A DNA stretch of 13,447 nucleotides from an uncultured bacterium. Lineage in GTDB: Bacteria > Patescibacteriota > Minisyncoccia > Phycocordibacterales > UBA1006. The notes beneath the pieces are model-generated. The model did no database searches, was not told the origin of the DNA, and saw only the letters and a list, made by a program, of their open reading frames with translations. Made by a program: the position numbers and the translations under genes. Within the stretch, counting starts at the first letter, position 1. Every line of letters begins with the position of its first letter. Where the stretch lies: NCBI GenBank assembly GCA_903873095.1, contig CAIQMU010000107.1, positions 1 through 13,447 of the forward strand, in the 5' to 3' direction. Below are positions 6,780-12,071 of this stretch, piece after piece.

Positions 6780-6785
6780 ATTATA
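6780..6785 (-). promoter_or_regulatory. -10 box for LAGLIDADG gene and tRNA-Leu
   Basis: A perfect TATAAT on the minus strand ends 6 nt before the GTG start. AAGGAG follows it but runs directly into the GTG, which is too close to act as a normal Shine-Dalgarno. No convincing -35 is seen. Confidence 0.45.
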
Positions 6786-6809
6786 AAACATCGAGGTAAA
6801 GTTTTGATA

Positions 6810-6854
6810 AAGAAAAAAGAAATCCTCACAAAATGTGAGGATTTCTTTTTTCTT
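6810..6854 (-). terminator. Terminator of rplS
   Basis: Perfect 21-bp stem (6810-6830 and 6834-6854) with a 3-nt loop, ending in a T-rich arm on the minus strand. It starts within the rplS stop codon (6853-6855). It is nearly symmetric and also lies directly upstream of the LAGLIDADG promoter. Confidence 0.85.
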
Positions 6855-7296
6855 ATTCAGCTGAGTCAGATTCTTCTGCTGGAACTTCGTCCATCATGTC
6901 TTCTGGTTTTGCCAAATCTTCACTTGATGAGAAGAATCCTACGAAATTTCGCATCTTTCGGCGAATATCTCGTGTTACTTTTTCTCGGATGAAGTAAAGT
7001 TTTGATCGTCGTACGCGTGTTCGGCGGATGACTTCGATCTTCTCGATTGATGGAGAGTAGAGTGGGAAAATTCGCTCTACTCCGACACCGTGAGAAACTT
7101 TTCGAACGGTGAATGTTCCTCCGGCTTCTGTTCCGTGCTTGCGCGCGATAACGAGACCTTCGAACATCTGGATGCGGATTTTGCCTTTTTCCTCGATTTT
7201 AACCGAGACGCGAATCGTATCTCCTGTTCGGATGTCCAAATCTTTTCGATTTGCAACATCTTTTGCAATAAATTGTCGTGTAATTAATGATGCCAT
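6853..7296 (-). CDS. rplS: 50S ribosomal protein L19
   Basis: Residues [20 protein letters not shown] and the segments [61 protein letters not shown] are classic L19, which sits at the 30S-50S interface of the large subunit. I choose the ATG at 7296 (147 aa) because it begins at the conserved N-terminus and has AGGA 9 nt upstream; the upstream in-frame ATG at 7347 lies in the leader. The C-terminus carries an acidic tail of about 25 residues ([15 protein letters not shown]) beyond the usual end of about 115 residues. The gene is monocistronic, with none of the rpsP-rimM-trmD partners common in other bacteria. Confidence 0.97.
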   Translation of the reverse strand: MASLITRQFIAKDVANRKDLDIRTGDTIRVSVKIEEKGKIRIQMFEGLVIARKHGTEAGGTFTVRKVSHGVGVERIFPLYSPSIEKIEVIRRTRVRRSKLYFIREKVTRDIRRKMRNFVGFFSSSEDLAKPEDMMDEVPAEESDSAE

Positions 7297-7313
7297 AGTT
7301 AGGGTTCCTGACT

Positions 7314-7342
7314 CCGTACGTAATCGCGAAGATCGTGTACGG
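7314..7342 (-). promoter_or_regulatory. Candidate structured leader of rplS
   Basis: CCGTAC (7337-7342 on the minus strand) pairs with GTACGG (7314-7319), with an inner ATC/GAT helix. The hairpin ends a few bases before the AGGA ribosome-binding site. L19 leaders in other phyla are known to regulate by binding L19, so an autoregulatory site is possible. Support here is one hairpin only. Confidence 0.3.
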
Positions 7343-7370
7343 CTCAAGGGATATAATGATTAACCGGACT

Positions 7371-7399
7371 ACCTTAGCATATATAGATATTTTTGGCAA
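7371..7399 (-). promoter_or_regulatory. Promoter of rplS
   Basis: TTGCCA (7394-7399), a 17-nt spacer, and the extended -10 TGCTAAGGT on the minus strand. It gives a leader of roughly 70 nt, enough to hold the hairpin at 7314-7342. It is back to back with the Nudix -10 on the other strand. Confidence 0.5.
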
Positions 7400-7423
7400 G
7401 TCGTTTTCTTGGTATAGTTCAAA

Positions 7424-7429
7424 TATAAT
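7424..7429 (+). promoter_or_regulatory. Leaderless -10 of the Nudix gene
   Basis: A perfect TATAAT ends 6 nt before the ATG at 7436. No clear -35 is seen in the 30 nt shared with the divergent rplS promoter. Confidence 0.5.
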
Positions 7430-7435
7430 TACGAG

Positions 7436-7830
7436 ATGACAAAGACTGCATTAAAGGCAATTGTTCGCCAAGGAGACAAGTTCTTGATTTTGAAACAAGC
7501 CACTAATGAACATGGGTTTTCCTTTTGGGAACTTCCCGGGGAAAATTGGAAGAGGATGAGACAAATGAACAAGGAATCGTTCGCGAAATAAAAGAAGAAA
7601 CAAATCTTGACGCGAAGATTTTACGAATTTTGAATACAGAGACTCTTGTCGCAAACAATGAACCTTGGATAAAAATTCTTTTTGAGGTAATGGTTGATGA
7701 TTTTTCAAACCTGAAACTCAATCCGACCGAACACGTCGAATATAAATGGGTCACGCTTGATGAAATTCCAAACGATTCAGAAAATTCGCTTGTAAATGAT
7801 TTTGAAATTTATAAAAATATTTATAAATAA
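7436..7830 (+). pseudogene. Nudix hydrolase gene with a one-base frameshift in the Nudix box
   Basis: From the ATG at 7436 the frame reads MTKTALKAIVRQGDKFLILK and reaches FWELPG, the normal Nudix lead-in. It then leaves frame at GGGG (7538-7541) and stops soon after. Restoring one G gives ELPGGKLEEDE and a full Nudix box, G-x5-E-x7-REIKEETNL, followed by a normal C-terminal half ending at the TAA at 7830. The repaired product would be 131 aa, a typical length. Nudix enzymes hydrolyse nucleoside diphosphates linked to another group, with the box glutamates binding magnesium. The deletion lies in a homopolymer, so it is either a sequencing error or a recent inactivation. The downstream part alone could start at the ATG at 7525 but would lack the first beta strands. 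Confidence 0.85.
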
Positions 7831-7842
7831 AATCCATCGAAG

Positions 7843-7894
7843 CACCCCTCCTCCTCCTGGAAGGCAGAGCGTAATTTGCGTAGCAAATTGGGTG
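7843..7894. repeat. Intergenic hairpin between converging Nudix and rluA-type genes
   Basis: Outer arms CACCC/GGGTG and inner arms AATTTGC/GCAAATT (7873-7879 and 7883-7889). It begins with CACCCCTCC, which resembles the ends of the inverted-repeat elements at 11226 and 12532, so it may be a decayed relative. It has no U tract but is the only structure that could end the two converging genes. Confidence 0.3.
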
Positions 7895-7898
7895 AGGT

Positions 7899-8633
7899 TT
7901 ACTTGGCACTATCCAAAATACTTTTCATATCCTCCGGAATCGGGGCTTTTACCTCGACAAGATTTCCTTCCAAATCATTGAATGTAATTTTCTCAGCATG
8001 CAGTGCCGTTCGATGAATCGGCAAATCAGATTTCTTGTTACCTGCATAAATCGGGTCACAAACAATTGGATATCCGAATGCGGCAAGGTGCACACGCAGT
8101 TGATGTGTTCGTCCTGTTTCTGGAAACAAGTCTACGTAGGTATACTTCTCATCTCGAACAATAAATTTTTTCTGAACAGAAAATCGAGTAATCGCAGGAC
8201 GCAGTAATCCGCGTGCTCGTGATTCAACAGCCCATGCGCGAATATTTGATCCTGATCGTCCGATTGGTTTATCAATGATCCCTCGTTCGTCACGCATCCA
8301 TCCAAATACGATCGCTGCGTATTTTTTCTTGATCGTATGTTCTTTAAATTGTTCTTTCAAGTTCTCAAATGATTCTTGTGTTTTTGCAATCACCAAAACC
8401 CCTGATGTTTCTCGGTCAATGCGATGCACGATTCCTGCACGCAAAATATCGATGGTTTCCCCACCGTGTTCAATCGTCATTTTTTCACCAACGTCTGCAG
8501 AGTCTGGATAGTTGGCAAGAAACCATTCAGCAACACTTGGTTCTGGATGGCGTCCATCGGCATGCACAATAAGCCCTGCGGGTTTGTTAATAACGACAAA
8601 GTCTTTAGTTTCGAGGAGGATGGGGATGTTCAT
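7899..8633 (-). CDS. RluA-family 23S rRNA/tRNA pseudouridine synthase without S4 domain
   Basis: The 244-residue protein has the RluA-family motifs in order: VVINKPAGLIVH (residues 13-24), HRIDRETSGVLVIAK (70-84) with catalytic Asp73, and GRTHQLRVHLA (174-184). It isomerises uridine to pseudouridine in structured RNA. It starts directly at the catalytic domain and lacks the roughly 70-residue N-terminal S4 RNA-binding domain of RluC/RluD, so the specific site cannot be assigned; an RluA-like or reduced RluD-like enzyme are both possible. Residues 40-65 form a short insertion before the catalytic motif, as in other bacterial members. A TATGAT 8 nt before the ATG suggests a leaderless mRNA. Confidence 0.92.
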   Translation of the reverse strand: MNIPILLETKDFVVINKPAGLIVHADGRHPEPSVAEWFLANYPDSADVGEKMTIEHGGETIDILRAGIVHRIDRETSGVLVIAKTQESFENLKEQFKEHTIKKKYAAIVFGWMRDERGIIDKPIGRSGSNIRAWAVESRARGLLRPAITRFSVQKKFIVRDEKYTYVDLFPETGRTHQLRVHLAAFGYPIVCDPIYAGNKKSDLPIHRTALHAEKITFNDLEGNLVEVKAPIPEDMKSILDSAK

Positions 8634-8657
8634 GTGTATTCATCATACTTATTTACA

Positions 8658-8691
8658 ATAAAAAAGAAACCCTCATCGATCGATGAGGGTT
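8658..8691 (-). terminator. Terminator of the ClpP-fold gene
   Basis: A perfect 24-nt palindrome (8668-8691, arms AACCCTCATCGA and its complement) followed on the minus strand by TC and six T. It begins inside the stop codon (8690-8692) of the ClpP-fold gene. Confidence 0.8.
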
Positions 8692-9181
8692 AACTAAATT
8701 TAGAAACTTTTTCAAACTTGAAGTTTAAGATACCAAGCATTTCTGCTTGATATGCAGTGAGATAAATCTCTTGTTGCATAAGTTGATAGATAAGAGTTTT
8801 TGATTTTCTAAGCATTCTCGCAAAATAATCTATTTCTTCATTTTGCATCTTGAGAACAACTCTATCACCAAGTTCAGATCCATCACTTTTCGGTAAATGC
8901 ATAAGATATTTTACATTTGAGTAACCGATTCTAAAAGTACACGCTAACAAAATATGAATTGCTGCGGAATGAACATTTTTATATCCAATTCCAACTATTT
9001 TTAATTCATTTTGTCGACGAATAATTAGTTTCTCAATTTCCCATGCAATATCAAGGTATCCACCAGTGGAATTAATATGTAAATAAACATACTCACCCTC
9101 TGGAATAGCTTCGAAGCGTTTTTTAAATGATTCATACATGGCCCGATCAATCCGGCCATGAAGCCTGATTAAATTGTGCAT
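8690..9181 (-). CDS. ClpP-fold (SDH clan) serine protease-like protein
   Basis: The 163-residue protein resembles ClpP. INSTGGYLDIAWEIEKLI (residues 36-53) matches the INSPGG-type oxyanion segment. VHSAAIHILLA (70-80) matches the AASMGAFLL helix with Ser72 at the nucleophile position, and YLMHLP (92-97) gives His95 with spacing close to ClpP's. At the usual Asp position the sequence is QQEIYLTAYQAEMLGIL, placing Glu138 there. It is shorter than ClpP (about 195-205) at the N-terminus, which in ClpP contacts the ATPase. There is no clpX/clpA neighbour. It could be a divergent peptidase or a phage-derived prohead/ClpP-like protein. Activity is uncertain. Confidence 0.75.
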   Translation of the reverse strand: MHNLIRLHGRIDRAMYESFKKRFEAIPEGEYVYLHINSTGGYLDIAWEIEKLIIRRQNELKIVGIGYKNVHSAAIHILLACTFRIGYSNVKYLMHLPKSDGSELGDRVVLKMQNEEIDYFARMLRKSKTLIYQLMQQEIYLTAYQAEMLGILNFKFEKVSKFS

Positions 9182-9183
9182 AG

Positions 9184-9213
9184 TTGACTTTTTTATTTGG
9201 TTTGTAGTATAAT
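9184..9213 (+). promoter_or_regulatory. Divergent promoter of the 74-aa gene
   Basis: TTGACT (9184-9189), 18-nt spacer, TATAAT (9208-9213). It shares five base pairs of its -10 with the opposing promoter (9209-9214), so the two polymerases must compete for the same melting region. Confidence 0.7.
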
Positions 9214-9237
9214 ATCACTTGTTAATAGAAATGTCAA
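9209..9237 (-). promoter_or_regulatory. Promoter of the ClpP-fold gene
   Basis: TTGACA (9232-9237), 17-nt spacer, extended -10 TGATATTAT on the minus strand: close to the full consensus. The leader before the ATG is about 20 nt with no Shine-Dalgarno. The -10 overlaps the -10 of the divergent promoter on the other strand. Confidence 0.8.
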
Positions 9238-9256
9238 GTAATTAATCCCCAACTAT

Positions 9257-9481
9257 ATGTCAATCGAAAACTCATTATTTAATAAGGCCAAAGAACTAAA
9301 TCCTGATCTTACAGAAGAACAGTTTGCTCAGAAACGAGCAGAGGCTCTTTCTCGAGCAAACGCCGGTGATCACGTCATGACTGAAGTAGGTGGAGTACTC
9401 ATGGAAGAATCAGAAGCACCCAAGGGTGACGAACTCCGTGAAATCAACGAAGACCGAAACAGTATGGCAACTGGCCGATAA
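9257..9481 (+). CDS. Conserved-looking small acidic protein (74 aa), unknown
   Basis: The ORF has a consensus promoter, an ATG, and a strong terminator 7 nt after its stop, so it is a real transcription unit. The product is charged and mostly helical in appearance, with NKAKELNPDLTEEQFAQKRA near the N-terminus and a segment GDHVMTEVGGVLME (residues 37-50). It has no Cys, no signal peptide and no membrane segment, and no Shine-Dalgarno precedes it. I do not recognise the family. Divergent pairing with the ClpP-fold gene could mean shared regulation. Confidence 0.75.
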   Translation: MSIENSLFNKAKELNPDLTEEQFAQKRAEALSRANAGDHVMTEVGGVLMEESEAPKGDELREINEDRNSMATGR

Positions 9482-9487
9482 AATATT

Positions 9488-9529
9488 ACAAACAAAAAAC
9501 CTCCTTTTTCAAGGAGATTTTTTGTTTGT
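9488..9529. terminator. Bidirectional terminator between the 74-aa gene and tRNA-Val
   Basis: Two 19-nt arms (9488-9506 and 9511-9529) pair with a single C-A mismatch around a 4-nt loop. The lower stem is A-rich on one side and T-rich on the other, so U tracts form on both strands. It closes the 74-aa gene and, 9 nt past its 3' end, the converging tRNA-Val. Confidence 0.85.
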
Positions 9530-9538
9530 TCACTCCTG

Positions 9539-9611
9539 TGCGGGCTGAGGGACTTGAACCCCCGACCTTCTCAGTGTAAATGAGTTGCTCTACCAACTGA
9601 GCTAAGCCCGC
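9539..9611 (-). tRNA. tRNA-Val(TAC)
   Basis: Acceptor GCGGGCT/AGCCCGC, D-stem GCTC/GAGC, anticodon loop TTTACAC (anticodon TAC), T-stem GGGGG/CCCTC with TTCAAGT (one G-U), A73. The anticodon stem ACTCA/TGAGA has an A-A mismatch at its outer pair (27-43). CCA is not encoded. Confidence 0.95.
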
Positions 9612-9628
9612 ATGTATTGGTACGGAAA

Positions 9629-9657
9629 ACTGTAGCACAGTTTACTACTAAATGCAA
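9629..9657 (-). promoter_or_regulatory. Promoter of tRNA-Val
   Basis: TTGCAT (9652-9657), 17-nt spacer, extended -10 TGCTACAGT on the minus strand. It would start transcription about 10 nt before the mature tRNA. Confidence 0.55.
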
Positions 9658-9660
9658 AGA

Positions 9661-9688
9661 TTGCTGGGTTAGAACTGTATGATATAAT
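9661..9688 (+). promoter_or_regulatory. Leaderless promoter of the HNH gene and tRNA-Arg
   Basis: TTGCTG (9661-9666), 16-nt spacer, extended -10 TGATATAAT ending 8 nt before the ATG at 9697. There is no other promoter before tRNA-Arg, so this one should serve both genes. Confidence 0.6.
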
Positions 9689-9696
9689 CCTTAGAT

Positions 9697-10008
9697 ATGC
9701 CTTATAAACTAAGAGCTGATCTCTATAAAGCACAAAAGAAATATCGTGTAGGTATTAGGGAAAAACTTCTCAGCTACCTGCAAGATAAATCTTGCATTGA
9801 TTGTGGAGAAAAAGATCCAATTGTTCTCGATTTTGACCATAAAAACCCTAAAGAAAAATTTAAACCCATTTCTAAAATGCTTTCCGGACACTATTCCTGG
9901 AATTCACTTTTGAAAGAAATTGAAAAATGTGAGATAAGATGTGCTAATTGCCACAGAAGAAAAACTTATGTACAATTCAATTCGTTTGGGAAAACCAAGC
10001 TCCCATAG
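9697..10008 (+). CDS. Small HNH endonuclease overlapping tRNA-Arg
   Basis: The 103-residue protein has a zinc-knuckle HNH core: CIDCGEKDPIVLDFDH (residues 33-48) with the DFDH catalytic His, then CEIRCANCHRRKT (78-90) with the second CxxC and the terminal His. Small free-standing HNH proteins of this type act as homing or phage-like nucleases that nick or cut DNA. The N-terminus (ADLYKAQKKYRVGIREKLLS) is basic and helical. The last codons and the TAG stop are bases 1-10 of tRNA-Arg, so the gene cannot be complete without the tRNA. The arrangement parallels the LAGLIDADG gene in front of tRNA-Leu. Its target is unknown. Confidence 0.88.
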   Translation: MPYKLRADLYKAQKKYRVGIREKLLSYLQDKSCIDCGEKDPIVLDFDHKNPKEKFKPISKMLSGHYSWNSLLKEIEKCEIRCANCHRRKTYVQFNSFGKTKLP

Positions 10009-10070
10009 TTTAATGGATAAAACAGGAGACTTCTAAGCTCTTGATCCAAGTTCGATTCTTGGTGGGAGCA
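9999..10070 (+). tRNA. tRNA-Arg(TCT)
   Basis: Acceptor GCTCCCA/TGGGAGC, D-stem GTTT/AAAC, anticodon loop CTTCTAA (anticodon TCT), T-stem CCAAG/CTTGG with TTCGATT, A73. The anticodon stem GGAGA/GCTCT closes on an A-G mismatch (31-39) and has a G-U at its base. CCA is not encoded. Its first 10 nt are also the end of the HNH coding sequence. Confidence 0.95.
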
Positions 10071-10079
10071 CTACTTCAT

Positions 10080-10108
10080 AAAAACCATTCCCTACGGAAT
10101 GGTTTTTT
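10080..10108. terminator. Terminator after tRNA-Arg, shared with the converging pilM gene
   Basis: AAAACCATTCC and GGAATGGTTTT pair around CTAC, with six T on the plus strand and five T on the minus strand. It ends the HNH/tRNA-Arg unit and lies 25 nt beyond the pilM stop on the other strand. Confidence 0.85.
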
Positions 10109-10133
10109 GATTCGCAGTGCGCGCACCAAGAAA

Positions 10134-11201
10134 TTATTTAGCCAGATACCCAATCGCAGCAGATAATGCTTCAGCATATACAGGCACATCACTTGCAGGT
10201 AATTTCATAATCGACACATGTTTTGTACCCGAATCAGCCCAAACATCAAGAGCAACTGCCGGAAACCTTGTCCCTTGGCCTAAATAATCAACCATCCCCT
10301 TTACCGAAAGTCCTACACCATACACAACAACTTTTTGAATCGCAAATCGTTCACCAAATAATTTGTATTGCTTTTCAAGATTCAAAATAATTTGCTTGTC
10401 GACACTCCGAATGATAGGTGCGAGAACTTGATGAATATCAGACAATACAGTTTTGTCAGGATGGCTGAGCATTACACCATGACGCGCAATAATACGCATC
10501 GCCTCGTCATGCGAAATATGTAATCGATGAATAATCGCATGCGCAATTGATTCAATGCCGACATCAACAATATCATGTGAAACCAAGTGTTCACCATGAA
10601 TAAGTGATACGGTTGTTTTTTTATTTCCAACAGAAATCGCAACATACCCAAGTCCGTTTGGTAATGCCAAACATGTTTTTGAAACAGCATGATGGGCTGT
10701 TTCTGCATTTGGCGCATCAACACCGGCTTGTTTAAATAATCGCGCAATGTGTAACACAATTGATTTTGGAGCAAGGGTTACGTGAATATCATAACCCGAT
10801 GAGGTTTCATTGATAATGTCGTATTCACAAACATATTCACCGAGCGCAAGTAGGTCATGTGATTCGCAGTATGTTTTTAAATGATCTGTGATGACATCAT
10901 CCATTTCTTTTGGTGGCATCTTTGCAACATGAGTATGAAAGAAAATAGCAACACAATCAGGAACAACAATCGTTGCGGTTGTGACTTTGTATGTTTTTGA
11001 AAATTCGCGAATGCGTTCAACAAATTTTGCATCATCTAAAATAATTCCATCAATATCAACGATTCCCTGCATTTGCAGTGTTGTGTGATGATTAACCGAA
11101 ACACCTTGATCTGTCCTTTCAAGCGAAATAAATCGTACACATTCCTCGCTGAATGAAAATGCATTTGATTGTTTTGGTTTTTTATGAAATAGCGAAAACA
11201 T
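10134..11201 (-). CDS. pilM: PilM-like actin-fold protein (type IV pilus assembly)
   Basis: The product is about 355 residues with an FtsA/PilM-type actin fold. An N-terminal strand pair is AFSFSEECVRFISLE, a middle phosphate-binding-like segment is YVAISVGNKKTTVSLI with DVGIESIAHAI after it, and a C-terminal nucleotide segment is VVVYGVGLSVKGMVDYL. It ends YAEALSAAIGYLAK, like the YAVAIGLAL ending of PilM. PilM is a cytoplasmic ring protein that binds the PilN tail and supports type IV pili, which CPR bacteria use for attachment and DNA uptake. I start at the ATG at 11201: a TATAAT lies 8 nt upstream, and the TTG two codons earlier would be outside the transcript. No pilN or pilO follows. 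The classic DxGxxxxK motif is weak, so the assignment is to the fold first. Confidence 0.75.
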   Translation of the reverse strand: MFSLFHKKPKQSNAFSFSEECVRFISLERTDQGVSVNHHTTLQMQGIVDIDGIILDDAKFVERIREFSKTYKVTTATIVVPDCVAIFFHTHVAKMPPKEMDDVITDHLKTYCESHDLLALGEYVCEYDIINETSSGYDIHVTLAPKSIVLHIARLFKQAGVDAPNAETAHHAVSKTCLALPNGLGYVAISVGNKKTTVSLIHGEHLVSHDIVDVGIESIAHAIIHRLHISHDEAMRIIARHGVMLSHPDKTVLSDIHQVLAPIIRSVDKQIILNLEKQYKLFGERFAIQKVVVYGVGLSVKGMVDYLGQGTRFPAVALDVWADSGTKHVSIMKLPASDVPVYAEALSAAIGYLAK

Positions 11202-11209
11202 ATGCAATT

Positions 11210-11218
11210 ATTATAACA
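11210..11218 (-). promoter_or_regulatory. Extended -10 of pilM
   Basis: TGTTATAAT on the minus strand ends 8 nt before the ATG (leaderless). The -35 position falls inside the inverted-repeat element that starts at 11226 and has no consensus. Confidence 0.5.
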
Positions 11219-11225
11219 CATTATG

Positions 11226-11357
11226 TACCCCTCCGCCTCGCAGAGCCTCGGCACCTCCCCTAAAAGGGGAGCCAAACTTCGTTTAATGTTTATATTAAAA
11301 TCTGAACGAAGCCTGTCTCCCCCTTTTAGGGGGAGTGCCCGCAGGGCGAAGGGGTAT
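11226..11357. repeat. MITE-like inverted-repeat element A
   Basis: About 130 bp with imperfect terminal inverted repeats of about 45 bp: one end runs ACCCCCTCCGCC...GGCACCTCCCC, the other reads GGGGGAGTGCCCGCAGGGCG then GGGGTAT. Each arm contains its own small palindrome (CTCCCC/GGGGAG around TAAAA). The AT-rich core holds a further CTTCGTT/AACGAAG pair, so the whole element folds into one long hairpin. There is no coding sequence. A second copy lies at 12532-12678. Its C-rich/G-rich composition is quite unlike the AT-rich spacers around it. Confidence 0.75.
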
Positions 11358-11363
11358 AGATTA

Positions 11364-11372
11364 TGCTAAACT
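11364..11372 (+). promoter_or_regulatory. Extended -10 of the DedA gene
   Basis: TGCTAAACT ends 6 nt before the ATG at 11379 (leaderless). As with pilM, the -35 position lies inside repeat element A. Confidence 0.45.
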
Positions 11373-11378
11373 CTAATC

Positions 11379-11969
11379 ATGTTTCATATTAATCTAATAA
11401 TATTATTACAAACGGTAGGTTACCTAGGATTATTCGGAATTATTTTTGCAGAATCGGGTCTTCTTGTTGGATTTTTTCTGCCGGGCGACACATTACTGTT
11501 TACAGCAGGACTTTTGTGCGCAACGCATTTTTTCTCGATCTATCTTGTTATGCTGCTTGGAATACTTGGCGCACTTCTTGGTGATTCATTCGGATATTAT
11601 TTTGGCAAGATCACCGGTGCACGATTATTTAAACGTGAAGATTCTTGGTTTTTCAACAAAAAAAATCTCATTAAAAGCCAAGAATTCTACAAGAAACACG
11701 GCGCAAAAACAATTCTCCTTGCACGATTTGTTCCCATCGTTCGCACATTCGCACCGATTCTTGCAGGCACATCACAGATGGATTACAAAACATTTTTGAA
11801 ATGGAATGCGTTTGGTGGAATTATATGGGTTACCCTCATGACCCTCCTCGGTTTTGGACTTGGAAACTCTGTTCCTAATATTGATCATTACATCCTACCT
11901 ATCATTCTTGTAATCTTCATTCTGTCGTTTGTACCGATTATTTGGAATATTTTGAAGGAGAGAAAATAA
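11379..11969 (+). CDS. DedA-family integral membrane protein
   Basis: The 196-residue protein has the DedA (SNARE-associated/VTT) pattern: an N-terminal hydrophobic hairpin with FAESGLLVGFFLPGDTLL (residues 23-40), LGALLGDSFGYYFGK (63-77), the signature ARFVPIVRTFAPILAGTSQM (115-134) with two conserved Arg, and two C-terminal membrane helices. Family members act in lipid scrambling, for example of undecaprenyl phosphate carrier lipid, and in membrane homeostasis. Length is normal for the family. The gene diverges from pilM across repeat element A and is followed by a terminator. Confidence 0.93.
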   Translation: MFHINLIILLQTVGYLGLFGIIFAESGLLVGFFLPGDTLLFTAGLLCATHFFSIYLVMLLGILGALLGDSFGYYFGKITGARLFKREDSWFFNKKNLIKSQEFYKKHGAKTILLARFVPIVRTFAPILAGTSQMDYKTFLKWNAFGGIIWVTLMTLLGFGLGNSVPNIDHYILPIILVIFILSFVPIIWNILKERK

Positions 11970-11975
11970 CCACCA

Positions 11976-12006
11976 CCCCCTAACCCCCTCCTCCAAAAGT
12001 AGGGGG
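11976..12006. repeat. Decayed fragment of the inverted-repeat family
   Basis: CCCCCTA (11976-11982) and TAGGGGG (12000-12006) pair around a C-rich interior, matching the tip palindrome of elements A and B. It directly follows the DedA stop codon. Confidence 0.35.
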
Positions 12007-12014
12007 AACCGAAC

Positions 12015-12067
12015 AAAAAAACTCCGCTTGCCCTGCGTAGCTTTAGCGAAGAAGGGTGGAGTTTTTT
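12015..12067. terminator. Terminator between converging DedA and tRNA-binding genes
   Basis: AAAAAACTCC pairs with GGAGTTTTTT (10 bp), with an inner CCCT/AGGG helix and a large loop. T runs occur on both strands, so it can serve the DedA gene and the converging gene whose stop is at 12072. Confidence 0.7.
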
Positions 12068-12071
12068 ATTT

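Noticed and set aside
7199..7399. Minus-strand frame spanning the rplS promoter and start
   Set aside because: It overlaps the real rplS reading frame and its leader; no family signal.
11036..11275. Minus-strand frame beginning inside repeat element A
   Set aside because: It overlaps the pilM gene out of frame, and its first codons are repeat sequence.
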